From NCBI GenBank assembly GCA_945612235.1, contig CALZAE010000001.1, positions 32,614-96,613 on the forward strand: a DNA stretch of 64,000 nt. The letters are read 5' to 3'. Position numbers and translations under genes: made by a program. Each line of letters begins with the position of its first letter. Position 1 is the stretch's first letter. The notes under the pieces are model-generated. The model did not search any database. It was not told the origin of the DNA and worked only from the letters and a program-made list of their open reading frames with translations. This document shows, piece after piece, positions 44,423 to 53,477 of this stretch. This stretch comes from an uncultured Gammaproteobacteria bacterium. Its GTDB lineage: Bacteria; Pseudomonadota; Gammaproteobacteria; Pseudomonadales; Pseudomonadaceae.

Positions 44423-45628
44423 TCAAACACGCTCAATAATTAAAGCAATGCCTTGTCCTACTCCGATACACATAGAGCACAGAGCATAGCGGCCTTGAGT
44501 TACTTCAAGTTCATTCAGTGCTGTGGCAACTAAGCGCGCACCGGATGCCCCCAATGGATGACCAATAGAAATAGCACCGCCATTTGGGTTTACTTTTTCG
44601 CTGTCATCCGGCAAACCTAAGTGACGCGTCACCGCTAAAGCTTGTGCAGAAAAAGCCTCATTGAGCTCAATCACATCCATCTGCTCAAGGGTTAGATTGT
44701 TTTTTTCAAGTAACTTTTCAATCGCCAGAGCAGGAGCAAAGCCCATAATGCGAGGCTCAACACCCACCACTGTTGCACCGATAATTTTCGCCCGAGCTTT
44801 TAAACCATGCTGCACCAGCGCCTCATCTGAGGCAATCAGTAATGCAGCCGCACCATCATTAATACCAGAGGCATTGCCGGCAGTAATTGTTCCATCAGGC
44901 TTCACAATCGGTTTAAGTTTTGCCAGGTTCTCCAGCGTGGTAGAAGAGCGCGGGTGCTCATCTTGATTAAAGATAACGGGGTCTGCTTTACGCTGTGGAA
45001 TCTCTACCGGAACAATTTCATTGGCAAAAAACCCACGCATCTGTGCAGCAGCCGTGCGCTGCTGACTGCGTAAAGCAAATGCATCTTGGTCTTCACGGCT
45101 GATATTAAACTGCTCGGCGACATTTTCAGCCGTTTTCGGCATAGTTTCTACGCCATACAGTGCTTTTAGTTGCTGATTAACAAAACGCCAGCCCATCGTA
45201 CTGTCTTCAATTATTTGGCTACGATCATAGGGCGTACTGGCCTTGCCCATCACAAAGGGTGCACGTGACATGGACTCAACGCCACCAACAATAATCAAGT
45301 CAGCTTCACCTGACTTAATGGCGCGTGCCGCGATGGAGATCGCATCTAAAGACGAGCCACATAAGCGATTAATAGTTGTCGCAGGCACGTCACACGGCAA
45401 GCCTGCTAATAATGCAGACATGCGTCCAACGTTACGGTTATCTTCACCAGCTTGGTTAGCACAGCCATACACCAAGTCATCAACCTGCTGCCAATTCACA
45501 GAGGGATTGCGCTTCATCAATGCTTTAAGTGGAAGAGCGCCCAAATCATCGGCACGAATTGACGCTAAACTTCCAGCATACCGTCCAAAAGGGGTTCGGA
45601 TTGCGTCCACAATATATGCATTTTTCAT
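44423..45628 (-). CDS. catF: 3-oxoadipyl-CoA thiolase
   Basis: The protein has 401 residues from the ATG at 45628 (MKNAYIVDAIRTPFGRY). Active-site cysteine in NRLCGSSLDAIS, later GHPLGASGAR and the second cysteine in CSMCIGVGQGIAL. It cleaves beta-ketoadipyl-CoA to succinyl-CoA and acetyl-CoA, the last step of the beta-ketoadipate pathway. Also known as pcaF. The ATGs at 45685 and 45640 are in frame but do not match the family start. Confidence 0.92.
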   Translation of the reverse strand: MKNAYIVDAIRTPFGRYAGSLASIRADDLGALPLKALMKRNPSVNWQQVDDLVYGCANQAGEDNRNVGRMSALLAGLPCDVPATTINRLCGSSLDAISIAARAIKSGEADLIIVGGVESMSRAPFVMGKASTPYDRSQIIEDSTMGWRFVNQQLKALYGVETMPKTAENVAEQFNISREDQDAFALRSQQRTAAAQMRGFFANEIVPVEIPQRKADPVIFNQDEHPRSSTTLENLAKLKPIVKPDGTITAGNASGINDGAAALLIASDEALVQHGLKARAKIIGATVVGVEPRIMGFAPALAIEKLLEKNNLTLEQMDVIELNEAFSAQALAVTRHLGLPDDSEKVNPNGGAISIGHPLGASGARLVATALNELEVTQGRYALCSMCIGVGQGIALIIERV

Positions 45629-45726
45629 TTTGATTAACATCCTCGGCTTGCTAAAACATTTAGAAGCATCTGTGAGCTGGGGCACAGGCTTTTATTGAAT
45701 AAAACCATTCAACTTATAGGTGCAGC

Positions 45727-46377
45727 TTAAGCAGTGGCATCAACTAATTCAGCTCCGGTCATAGACTGAAGCTCTGCAAAGCTTAAGCCTGCAACTTTCT
45801 CGACTACCACTAAACCTTTATCAGTGACATCAATCACACACAGGTCAGTATAAATACGGTCAACACACCTCAAGCCTGTTGCAGGATAGGTCAGTTCACT
45901 AACCAATTTAGGCTCGCCGTGTTTAGTGACATGATCAGTGGTTACAAATACTTTTTTTGCACCAACAGCTAGATCCATTGCCCCGCCCACAGCAGGGATA
46001 GCATCGGGTGCGCCTGTATGCCAATTGGCTAGATCACCATTTTGTGCAACTTGGAATGCTCCAAGAACACAAATATCCAAGTGTCCGCCACGCATCATGG
46101 CAAAGGAGTCACCATGATGGAAAAAAGCACCACCGTTGAGCATTGTGACAAACTCTTTACCGGCATTAATCAGTTCTGGATCTTCATCTCCTGCAGCAGG
46201 AGGTGGACCAAATGCAAGCAAACCATTTTCCGAGTGCAAGAAAACTTCTTTATCTTCGGGTAAGTAGCTAGCAATTTTTGTTGGTAAGCCAATCCCCAAG
46301 TTGACGTAAGCACCCTCAGGAATATCTTGGGCAACACGCTCGGCAATTTGATCACGCGTTAATTTGATGTAGCTCAT
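45727..46377 (-). CDS. catJ: 3-oxoadipate CoA-transferase subunit B
   Basis: The protein has 216 residues of the SCOT beta family with the catalytic glutamate in HSENGLLAFGP. It transfers CoA from succinyl-CoA to beta-ketoadipate together with CatI. 31 nt gap to catI; isofunctional name pcaJ. Confidence 0.92.
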   Translation of the reverse strand: MSYIKLTRDQIAERVAQDIPEGAYVNLGIGLPTKIASYLPEDKEVFLHSENGLLAFGPPPAAGDEDPELINAGKEFVTMLNGGAFFHHGDSFAMMRGGHLDICVLGAFQVAQNGDLANWHTGAPDAIPAVGGAMDLAVGAKKVFVTTDHVTKHGEPKLVSELTYPATGLRCVDRIYTDLCVIDVTDKGLVVVEKVAGLSFAELQSMTGAELVDATA

Positions 46378-46408
46378 TTATTTACTCCAGTTCCTATTAA
46401 GATTTAGG

Positions 46409-47068
46409 TTAAATTTGTACGACGTGTTGAACAAAAATTCCTGGAGTAACAATATGCTCAGGATCCAGAGCACCCAGTTCAACCACCTCTTGAACTTGAG
46501 CAATACTCACATCAGCAGCCATGGCCATAATCGGTCCAAAATTACGGGCTGATTTGCGATACACCAAGTTGCCCCAGCGATCGCCTTTATAGGCTTTGAT
46601 TAAAGCAAAGTCGGCTCGGATTGGGTTTTCCAAGACGTAATCTTTACCTTCATGATTTAACACAGGCTTACCTTCAGCCAGAATTGTGCCAAAACCTGTT
46701 GGCGTGTAGATAGGACCCAGCCCCATCCCCGCAGCTTGAATTCTGCAGGCTAAGTTACCTTGAGGAACAAGCTCTAACTCAATTTTACCCGCACGGTATA
46801 ACTCATCGAATACCCATGAGTCTGATTGACGAGGAAAAGAACAAATAATTTTGCGTACTGCACCGGCTTTTAACAGCCTAGCTAAACCGTAATCACCGTT
46901 ACCCGCGTTATTATTTACAATAACTAAGTCTTTAATGCCTAACTCAATTAAGCCATCAATTAACTCTGCTGGCTGACCTGCTGTTCCAAAACCACCAATC
47001 ATGATGGTTGAGCCATCTTTAATCTGTGAAAGCGCTTCGATTAAAGAAGCTGAAGTTTTATCAATCAT
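46409..47068 (-). CDS. catI: 3-oxoadipate CoA-transferase subunit A
   Basis: The protein has 219 residues from the ATG at 47068 with GGGA 6 nt upstream; the longer frame starts at a TTG. SCOT alpha family signature GGFGTAGQPAELI and NNNAGNGDYGL. Works as a heteromer with CatJ. A 228-nt non-coding gap separates it from catC. Confidence 0.92.
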   Translation of the reverse strand: MIDKTSASLIEALSQIKDGSTIMIGGFGTAGQPAELIDGLIELGIKDLVIVNNNAGNGDYGLARLLKAGAVRKIICSFPRQSDSWVFDELYRAGKIELELVPQGNLACRIQAAGMGLGPIYTPTGFGTILAEGKPVLNHEGKDYVLENPIRADFALIKAYKGDRWGNLVYRKSARNFGPIMAMAADVSIAQVQEVVELGALDPEHIVTPGIFVQHVVQI

Positions 47069-47165
47069 AATGCTTCCCAAAAAATAATTTTAAGTACGTG
47101 TTAAATTTTTGAGCTTTACTCTGAATGAAGTGTATCAACCACTATCGAAATCACTCTTATGATCT

Positions 47166-47200
47166 ACAGCGACATACCCACAATGCGGGCATATCGCTGT
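47166..47200. repeat. Hairpin between catC and catI
   Basis: ACAGCGA (47166-47172) / TCGCTGT (47194-47200) with an inner CCC/GGG pairing. No T run, so it may be an RNA-processing or stability element inside the cat operon. Confidence 0.5.
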
Positions 47201-47296
47201 GCGCAAAAACTCAGACGCGATGAGGCTCAATTTCTGTATATTTCATCAACTGCATCTTTTTATTTTTATAATCAGCTAAAACTGTATTTTAAAATA

Positions 47297-47587
47297 CTAA
47301 ATATCGTTGTCACGGATAGAAGATGGGTGGCGATTTAACGGCATAACCTCAATATCCATATAAGGGAAAAGCGGTAAGCCTTGTAATAAGTTATGCAACT
47401 CCTCATTACTCTCCACATCAAACACACTAATATTTGAATACTGGCCAGAAATTCTCCACAGGTGACGCCATTTACCTTGCTTTTGTAGATCCTGAGCATA
47501 GGCTTTCTCTTTTACCTTAATCGCATTGATTTTTTCTTCATCAATATCTAAAGGAATATTTACATCCATACGTACGTGAAAAATCAT
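47297..47587 (-). CDS. catC: Muconolactone delta-isomerase
   Basis: The protein has 96 residues, the usual length of the family, and begins with MIFHVRMDVNIP, ending in NRHPSS as in known CatC. It isomerises muconolactone to beta-ketoadipate enol-lactone. RBS GGAG 5 nt upstream; 25 nt after catB. Confidence 0.93.
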   Translation of the reverse strand: MIFHVRMDVNIPLDIDEEKINAIKVKEKAYAQDLQKQGKWRHLWRISGQYSNISVFDVESNEELHNLLQGLPLFPYMDIEVMPLNRHPSSIRDNDI

Positions 47588-47612
47588 AAAAACTCCAAAT
47601 TTAATTTAATAG

Positions 47613-48722
47613 TTATTTAAAACGCAAATTATCAATTTTATTTTCATCTAGCTCAATGCCCATTCCAGGTGCACTTGGAACAATGAGCTCGAAATTTTCA
47701 TATTGAAGTGGCGCTTTTAAAATTTGCTCAGTGAGCAGCAAAGGACCAAACAGTTCGGTTCCATAAGCTAAGTTTTCAAAAGTAGAAAACACATGTGCAG
47801 AAGCAATGGTACCCACAGGGCCTTCAAGCATAGTACCGCCATACAAATCGATACCTGCAAGCTGTGCTAAGCGAGCGACTTCACAACTTTCTAGAAGCCC
47901 CCCTGACTGAGCAATTTTCACCGCAAAGACTGAAGCAGCATGTGCTTTTGCTAATCGATAGGCTGACTCTGGCCCTGTAAGTGACTCATCAGCCATAATA
48001 GCGATATCAAACTTACGTGTAAGACGCGCCATAGCCTCATCATTTTCAGTCGTGCAAGGCTGTTCTATCAGATCAATCCCACCCGCCTGAAGAAGTTGAA
48101 TACCTTTATTCGCCTCGAGTTCAGTCCACGCTTGGTTGAGGTCAACACGAATGGAAACATCTGCACCGAGCGCCTGCTTAATAGCAAGGACATGCTCAAC
48201 ATCTTCTTCTACAGTACGTGAGCCTATTTTCAGCTTAAATATATTATGTCTTTTAGACTTCAACATCTGCTGCGCTTCAGCGATATCTTTTTCTGTATCG
48301 CCCGATGCTAAAACCCACAACACCGGGATGCTATCACGCAAGCGTCCACCTAAAACTTCACTCAAAGGTAAACCCAGTCGCTGTGCATGAATATCCAGTA
48401 ATGCAGTTTGAATCGCACATTTAGCAAAGCGATTACCTTGGATATTCTTTTTAATAGCCTGCAGTGTTTGCGCTAAATTTGCTGCAGGCAAGGATTTCAT
48501 CAGCGGAATAAAATAACTTTCAATATTTGCCTTGATGCTCTCAGGGCTTTCAGCGCCATAACCCAGACCACCAATCGTTGTTGCCTCACCCCAACCGACA
48601 ACGCCATCATCAGTTGTCACCTTGACTAAAACCAATGTTTGCGTGTGCATTGTGGCCACAGCCATTCTGTGCGGACGAATCGTTGGAATCTGGACCAGTA
48701 ATGTTTCTATATTTTTATACAT
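47613..48722 (-). CDS. catB: Muconate cycloisomerase
   Basis: The protein has 369 residues from the ATG at 48722 (MYKNIETLLVQIPTIRPHRM). Enolase superfamily: the KLKIGS lysine motif, metal ligands in VDLNQAW, IEQPC and ADESL, and KIAQSGGL. It converts cis,cis-muconate to muconolactone in catechol ortho cleavage. Divergent from catR with a 112-nt intergenic region holding a palindrome. Confidence 0.93.
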   Translation of the reverse strand: MYKNIETLLVQIPTIRPHRMAVATMHTQTLVLVKVTTDDGVVGWGEATTIGGLGYGAESPESIKANIESYFIPLMKSLPAANLAQTLQAIKKNIQGNRFAKCAIQTALLDIHAQRLGLPLSEVLGGRLRDSIPVLWVLASGDTEKDIAEAQQMLKSKRHNIFKLKIGSRTVEEDVEHVLAIKQALGADVSIRVDLNQAWTELEANKGIQLLQAGGIDLIEQPCTTENDEAMARLTRKFDIAIMADESLTGPESAYRLAKAHAASVFAVKIAQSGGLLESCEVARLAQLAGIDLYGGTMLEGPVGTIASAHVFSTFENLAYGTELFGPLLLTEQILKAPLQYENFELIVPSAPGMGIELDENKIDNLRFK

Positions 48723-48760
48723 AACTCGCCTACATATCTTGCGGTGCATATTGACTGCCT

Positions 48761-48777
48761 ATACTCTAATAGAATAT
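48761..48777. promoter_or_regulatory. Candidate CatR binding site between catB and catR
   Basis: Near-perfect 17-bp palindrome ATACTCTAATAGAATAT of the T-N11-A type used by LysR regulators, 38 nt before catB and 57 nt before catR. Confidence 0.5.
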
Positions 48778-48834
48778 TTTTACTGCTGTCTAACACTTAT
48801 TCAGCATCTTTTTATACTTAAAAGGTATACAGCC

Positions 48835-49749
48835 ATGGAACTGAGGCACTTAAAATACTTTGTGGCTGTCGTTGAAGAGCAGAGCTACACAAAAGCGGCT
48901 GCACGCCTCTTTATTTCACAGCCTCCCTTGAGCCGCCAAATACAAAATTTAGAGCTAAAACTAGGCGTACAGCTCTTTGAGCGCGGTAGTCGGCCTTTAA
49001 AAACAACGGAAGGGGGGCAGTTTTTGTATCTGCATGCCATAAAACTTTTAGCTAATGCAGAAGAAATAAAAACCATGACACAGCGTGTTGGTACTGCAGA
49101 GAAAACATTAACAATTGGTTTTGTTGGCTCACTGCTCTATGGCCTACTACCAAAGACAATCTATTTGTTCCGCCAGCAGCAGCAGCAGCTTAAGCTTGAA
49201 CTGATAGAAATGAACACAAAGCAGCAAATCGATGCTTTAAAGGAAGGGAAAATTGATGTTGGGTTTGGGCGTCTAAGAATATCAGATCCTGCAATACGCC
49301 GTATTTTACTTAGAGATGAACCATTAATGGTTGCGGTGCACTCACAGCACCACCTTGCTAGCGCGCAAAATGGCTTGTACTTATCAAGCTTAGTTGATGA
49401 AAATTTATTTATTTTCCCTAACCACTCTAAGCCTAATTTCTCAACTCAAGTACGTAGTATTTTTTATGAGCACGGCCTCGATCCAAGCAATCTCATAGAG
49501 ATCCGCGAGGTGCAGTTAGCTTTAGGTTTAGTCGCAGCGGATGAAGGCATTTGTATTATCCCACAGAGCGCTAGAGCTATTCAGATCCCCAACTTAAAGT
49601 TTATCCCACTTTTAGATAGCGCTGCGGTCAGTCCAATATTTTTAGCGGTGCGCAATATGGATGAGAATGCAAATATACGTTCACTTTTGGATTGCATATA
49701 TCAACTCTACGACCAAGAATCCATTGTTTACGATCGTAAAGTGATCTGA
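48835..49749 (+). CDS. catR: LysR-family regulator of the cat genes
   Basis: The protein has 304 residues from the ATG at 48835 (MELRHLKYFVAVVEEQSYTK). N-terminal winged HTH (AAARLFISQPPLSRQIQNLE) and a C-terminal inducer-binding domain. CatR/CatM activates catB transcription with cis,cis-muconate. Divergent placement next to catB is the classical arrangement. Confidence 0.9.
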   Translation: MELRHLKYFVAVVEEQSYTKAAARLFISQPPLSRQIQNLELKLGVQLFERGSRPLKTTEGGQFLYLHAIKLLANAEEIKTMTQRVGTAEKTLTIGFVGSLLYGLLPKTIYLFRQQQQQLKLELIEMNTKQQIDALKEGKIDVGFGRLRISDPAIRRILLRDEPLMVAVHSQHHLASAQNGLYLSSLVDENLFIFPNHSKPNFSTQVRSIFYEHGLDPSNLIEIREVQLALGLVAADEGICIIPQSARAIQIPNLKFIPLLDSAAVSPIFLAVRNMDENANIRSLLDCIYQLYDQESIVYDRKVI

Positions 49750-50080
49750 CATATTGAATACTGAACTTCTCATAAATCAATTTGACTTCACGCCGACCTC
49801 AATAGCTGCACGTTAAGTGCTTAAGGTAAGATGAGTTATGTGGGCTGCTGTGGATAACAGTTCAGCCGCTGAACTCTTTGCGCAAGATCAACGTGATCGA
49901 ATAATAAATCCACAACTGCTGCGAGTCGCAATAACTTTTATTGGGACAATCTCTAAGTTCTATATTCGCATTCATTAAACTGTCATCTAATCCCCTTAGT
50001 ATTCAACCCATCGGATGGCGCAGGCTTCCGTGCTGGCACACCAGTGTCAGTTCAGTTGGGTGAATCAATCGGAGATATTC
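49750..50080. promoter_or_regulatory. Intergenic region before pstS with Pho box
   Basis: The region holds a Pho-box-like repeat TTCATTAAACTGTCATCTAA (49971-49990) with a -10-like TAGTAT just downstream. It also holds a dyad AGTTCAGC (49859-49866) / GCTGAACT (49868-49875) of unknown role. No gene seen. Confidence 0.65.
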
Positions 50081-51055
50081 ATGACCGTGAAAATAAAAGC
50101 ACTGGCGACAGCCATCAGTCTTTGTACCGCATTTGCAACATTTCCTGCGAACGCAGCAGTGGATGCCGCGCTGCCAGACTACGAGCGTGCCAGTGGTATT
50201 TCAGGCAACTTGACCAGTATTGGTTCCGACACACTGGCGAACCTGATGACACTCTGGGCACAAGAATTTAAAAAGAACTACCCCAATGTGAACATTCAGA
50301 TCCAAGCAGCAGGCTCTTCGACCGCACCGCCAGCACTGGCAGAAGGCACAGCCAATATGGGCCCCATGTCGCGGATGATGAAAGACAGCGAAATTCAAGC
50401 CTTTGAAGAACGTCACGGTTACCGCCCCACTGCGGTCCCTGTTGCGATTGATGCGCTGGCCGTCTATGTGCATAAAGACAATCCCATTGAAGGGCTGACG
50501 ATTGAGCAAGTGGATGCGATTTTCTCTTCCACGCGCCGCTGCAGCACCGCCGCAGATGTCACCCGCTGGGGCGATTTGGGCTTAACCGATGCATGGGCTG
50601 ATCGTCCGATTCAGCTTTATGGCCGCAACTCAGTGTCCGGCACCTACGGTTACTTTAAAGACAATGCCCTGTGTAAAGGCGACTTTAAAAATAACGTGAA
50701 TGAACAGCCAGGTTCGGCTTCAGTAGTGCAATCGGTATCCTCCTCACTGAATGCCATTGGTTATTCTGGGATTGGCTACCGCACCTCATCCGTACGAGCA
50801 GTGCCCTTAGCAGCTAAAGCCGGCCAGCCGTTTATTGAAGCCACTCCAGAGCAAGCCGCATCGGGCGATTTCCCTCTCGCGCGCTACCTCTATGTGTATG
50901 TGAATAAGCGCCCTAACCAAACCTTAGCGCCGCTCGACCGTGAGTTTGTAAAACTGATGCTCTCCAAGCAAGGTCAGGAAGTTGTCAATCGCGACGGTTA
51001 TGTGCCCTTGCCAGCCACAGTGGTTACAAAACTGCATACAGATCTCGAGCTTTAA
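50081..51055 (+). CDS. pstS: Phosphate ABC transporter substrate-binding protein
   Basis: The protein has 324 residues from the ATG at 50081 with CGGAGA 5 nt upstream; an earlier in-frame ATG at 50015 would spoil the signal peptide. Signal peptide to FPANAAVD. Phosphate-contact stretches are [19 protein letters not shown] and [11 protein letters not shown]. It binds phosphate in the periplasm and delivers it to PstCA. Ends at a terminator, so pstCAB also has its own promoter. Confidence 0.93.
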   Translation: MTVKIKALATAISLCTAFATFPANAAVDAALPDYERASGISGNLTSIGSDTLANLMTLWAQEFKKNYPNVNIQIQAAGSSTAPPALAEGTANMGPMSRMMKDSEIQAFEERHGYRPTAVPVAIDALAVYVHKDNPIEGLTIEQVDAIFSSTRRCSTAADVTRWGDLGLTDAWADRPIQLYGRNSVSGTYGYFKDNALCKGDFKNNVNEQPGSASVVQSVSSSLNAIGYSGIGYRTSSVRAVPLAAKAGQPFIEATPEQAASGDFPLARYLYVYVNKRPNQTLAPLDREFVKLMLSKQGQEVVNRDGYVPLPATVVTKLHTDLEL

Positions 51056-51076
51056 GCGCTGCATTTACAGATCTAC

Positions 51077-51099
51077 AAAAGGGGCTTCGGCCCCTTTTT
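51077..51099 (+). terminator. Terminator after pstS
   Basis: AAAAGGGGC / GCCCCTTTT with TTCG-type loop and a T tract. Confidence 0.85.
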
Positions 51100-51103
51100 C
51101 TAT

Positions 51104-51125
51104 TTGTCATTTAACTGTCACACAA
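51104..51125 (+). promoter_or_regulatory. Pho box before pstC
   Basis: Direct repeat TTGTCAT-TTAA-CTGTCAC (51104-51121), close to the PhoB consensus. Confidence 0.8.
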
Positions 51126-51167
51126 ACGTCTTAAAGTACCTCTAACGTTTCGTTCAAGGGTCAGGCA

Positions 51168-53444
51168 ATGCAGGATATATCGTCGCTATTAGAGCAGGAA
51201 CTGAACAGTCCGCGCATGCGTACTCGTCGTAAATTGCGCGCATGGAAAGATCGGCTAGCACGGCGAGCCATTGCGCTGGGCGGTTTAAGTGTGATTGCCG
51301 CGATCACGCTGATTTTCTTTTATCTGCTCTATGAAGTGATGCCGCTGTTTAAAAGCGCCACTATTCAACATGAAAGCAGCTTTGCATTGCAGGAGCCCGC
51401 GCGCTCGAGCAACATTCTGACCTTGTTCACCGAAGAGCAGAATGAAATTGCCGCACTCCTGACGGAGAACGGTAAGTTACTCTTTATCAATGCACACAAT
51501 GGGCAGCCGCTGTCTGAGCAGCAGCTGCCCTTGCACGATGCGGCAATCACTAGTCTAAGAGTCAAAACACCGGGCGATGACACGCTGTTGCTCGGTCTGA
51601 GCAATGGTCAAGCCATCGCTATTGATACCACTTTTAAAGTTGAATTTGATCCTGAAGGGCAACGCTTAGGGGTCAAACCCCGTGTCACTCAGCTGTTTAA
51701 CGGCCAAGCGCTGCAACTGGATCCCCAGCAACGACCGCTTAAGTATATTACTCAGCAAAGATCACCCGAGGGCATGTTGCTTGCCGGCCTTGTCGATGAG
51801 GGTCAGATTGTCATGACCTTGCTCAGCCAGCGCACCAACTTTATCAGTGGCGAAGTGCAGGAATCTCTGCAGCCCATCGACTTTCCCAGTAGCACGGCTT
51901 ATCAGCGTTTGCTGATTGCGCCCGACCACCATTATATTTTTGCGCTGCGCAACAGTGGTCGTCTCGATGTGTATGACTCGCGTAATCTTGACAATATTCA
52001 GCTCTCACACACCGTACCATTAGTGGAGCCAGGACAAGAGGTCACGCAGATGATCTTCCAACTGGCGCAGCAATCATTACTTGTCGGTGACTCACAAGGA
52101 CAGATCACTCAGTTCTTTATGGTGCGCGATGAGCATAACCTGCAGCAGTTGACTAAAATCCGCACCTTAAAATTAGGTGATGCGCCGATTCAAGTACTGG
52201 AAGCCGAACAACGTCGCAAAGGTTTTGTGGCGATTGATAACACCGGCCGCGTGGGCATCTTTAATACCACCGCAGAAAAGACCGCCATTGATCAGCCGCT
52301 GCTACAAGGTGAGCCGCTACTGGCGGCCCTTGCCCCACGCGCATCGATGTTATTAGTACAGGATGCGCAAGGCGTGTTTCAGCGTTACGCCATTGATAAT
52401 CCACACCCAGAGACCTCAATGAAATCACTCTGGGGTAAAGTCTGGTACGAGGGCTACAACGAGCCACAATACACTTGGCAGTCGTCATCCGCTTCGACTG
52501 AATTTGAGCCGAAATTCAGTCTGACACCTTTGGCCTTTGGCACACTGAAAGCCGCGTTTTATGCGATGTTGCTATCTGTGCCGCTGGCTGTATGTGGCGC
52601 GATGTATACCGCCTATTTTATGGCCCCTGCTGTACGCCGCAAGATCAAACCCGTCATTGAGTTGATGGAAGCTTTACCTACCGTCATCTTAGGTTTCTTT
52701 GCCGGTTTATTCCTTGCGCCCTTTATGGAAACCCATCTGCCTGGCGTATTTGCCGTATTACTGCTGCTGCCGCTCGGCATCGTCACCTTTGCCTTTGCTT
52801 GGGCGCAGCTGCCTGACCGGGTGCGTGATTTCGTACCTGACGGCTGGCATGTGGTGATCTTAATTCCATTAGTCATTGTACTGGCGTGGTTATCCTTTAG
52901 CTTAAGTCAGCCGCTGGAACTGTGGCTGTTCAATGGCGATATGCGCAGTTGGCTGAGTAATGATCTCGGGGTTAATTTTGACCAACGTAATGCCATGGTG
53001 GTGGGTTTCGCCATGGGTTTCGCGGTAATTCCAACGATTTATTCCATTGCCGAAGACGCCTTATTTGGCGTGCCGAAATCCTTAAGTCATGGCTCTTTAG
53101 CCCTGGGTGCAACGCCCTGGCAAACCCTAGTCAGAGTAGTGTTACCCACCGCCAGCCCAGGGATATTTTCTGCGGTGATGATCGGCATGGGTCGTGCCGT
53201 CGGCGAGACCATGATTGTCTTAATGGCCACCGGTAATACGCCAATTATGAATGCCAATATCTTTGAAGGCATGCGCACCTTAGCAGCGAATATCGCCGTA
53301 GAAATGGGCGAGTCGGCGCTCGGCAGTAGTCATTACCGTATTTTATTTCTGGCAGCCTTGGTGCTGTTCTTATTTACCTTCGTGGTTAACACCTTGGCTG
53401 ATCTGGTGCGACAACGACTGCGTAAAAAATACAGCACGCTGTAA
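51168..53444 (+). CDS. pstC: Phosphate ABC transporter permease PstC (long form)
   Basis: The protein has 758 residues. One transmembrane helix near residue 40 is followed by a large presumed periplasmic domain of about 400 residues with repeat-like strands, then a C-terminal permease core (about 450-750) with the EAA-type loop [22 protein letters not shown]. coli PstC is about 320 residues, so the extra domain is large; pseudomonads typically have a long PstC. 34 nt before pstA. Confidence 0.9.
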   Translation: MQDISSLLEQELNSPRMRTRRKLRAWKDRLARRAIALGGLSVIAAITLIFFYLLYEVMPLFKSATIQHESSFALQEPARSSNILTLFTEEQNEIAALLTENGKLLFINAHNGQPLSEQQLPLHDAAITSLRVKTPGDDTLLLGLSNGQAIAIDTTFKVEFDPEGQRLGVKPRVTQLFNGQALQLDPQQRPLKYITQQRSPEGMLLAGLVDEGQIVMTLLSQRTNFISGEVQESLQPIDFPSSTAYQRLLIAPDHHYIFALRNSGRLDVYDSRNLDNIQLSHTVPLVEPGQEVTQMIFQLAQQSLLVGDSQGQITQFFMVRDEHNLQQLTKIRTLKLGDAPIQVLEAEQRRKGFVAIDNTGRVGIFNTTAEKTAIDQPLLQGEPLLAALAPRASMLLVQDAQGVFQRYAIDNPHPETSMKSLWGKVWYEGYNEPQYTWQSSSASTEFEPKFSLTPLAFGTLKAAFYAMLLSVPLAVCGAMYTAYFMAPAVRRKIKPVIELMEALPTVILGFFAGLFLAPFMETHLPGVFAVLLLLPLGIVTFAFAWAQLPDRVRDFVPDGWHVVILIPLVIVLAWLSFSLSQPLELWLFNGDMRSWLSNDLGVNFDQRNAMVVGFAMGFAVIPTIYSIAEDALFGVPKSLSHGSLALGATPWQTLVRVVLPTASPGIFSAVMIGMGRAVGETMIVLMATGNTPIMNANIFEGMRTLAANIAVEMGESALGSSHYRILFLAALVLFLFTFVVNTLADLVRQRLRKKYSTL

Positions 53445-53477
53445 TACAGCACAGGCACAGATTTAGGAGCTGAAGAT

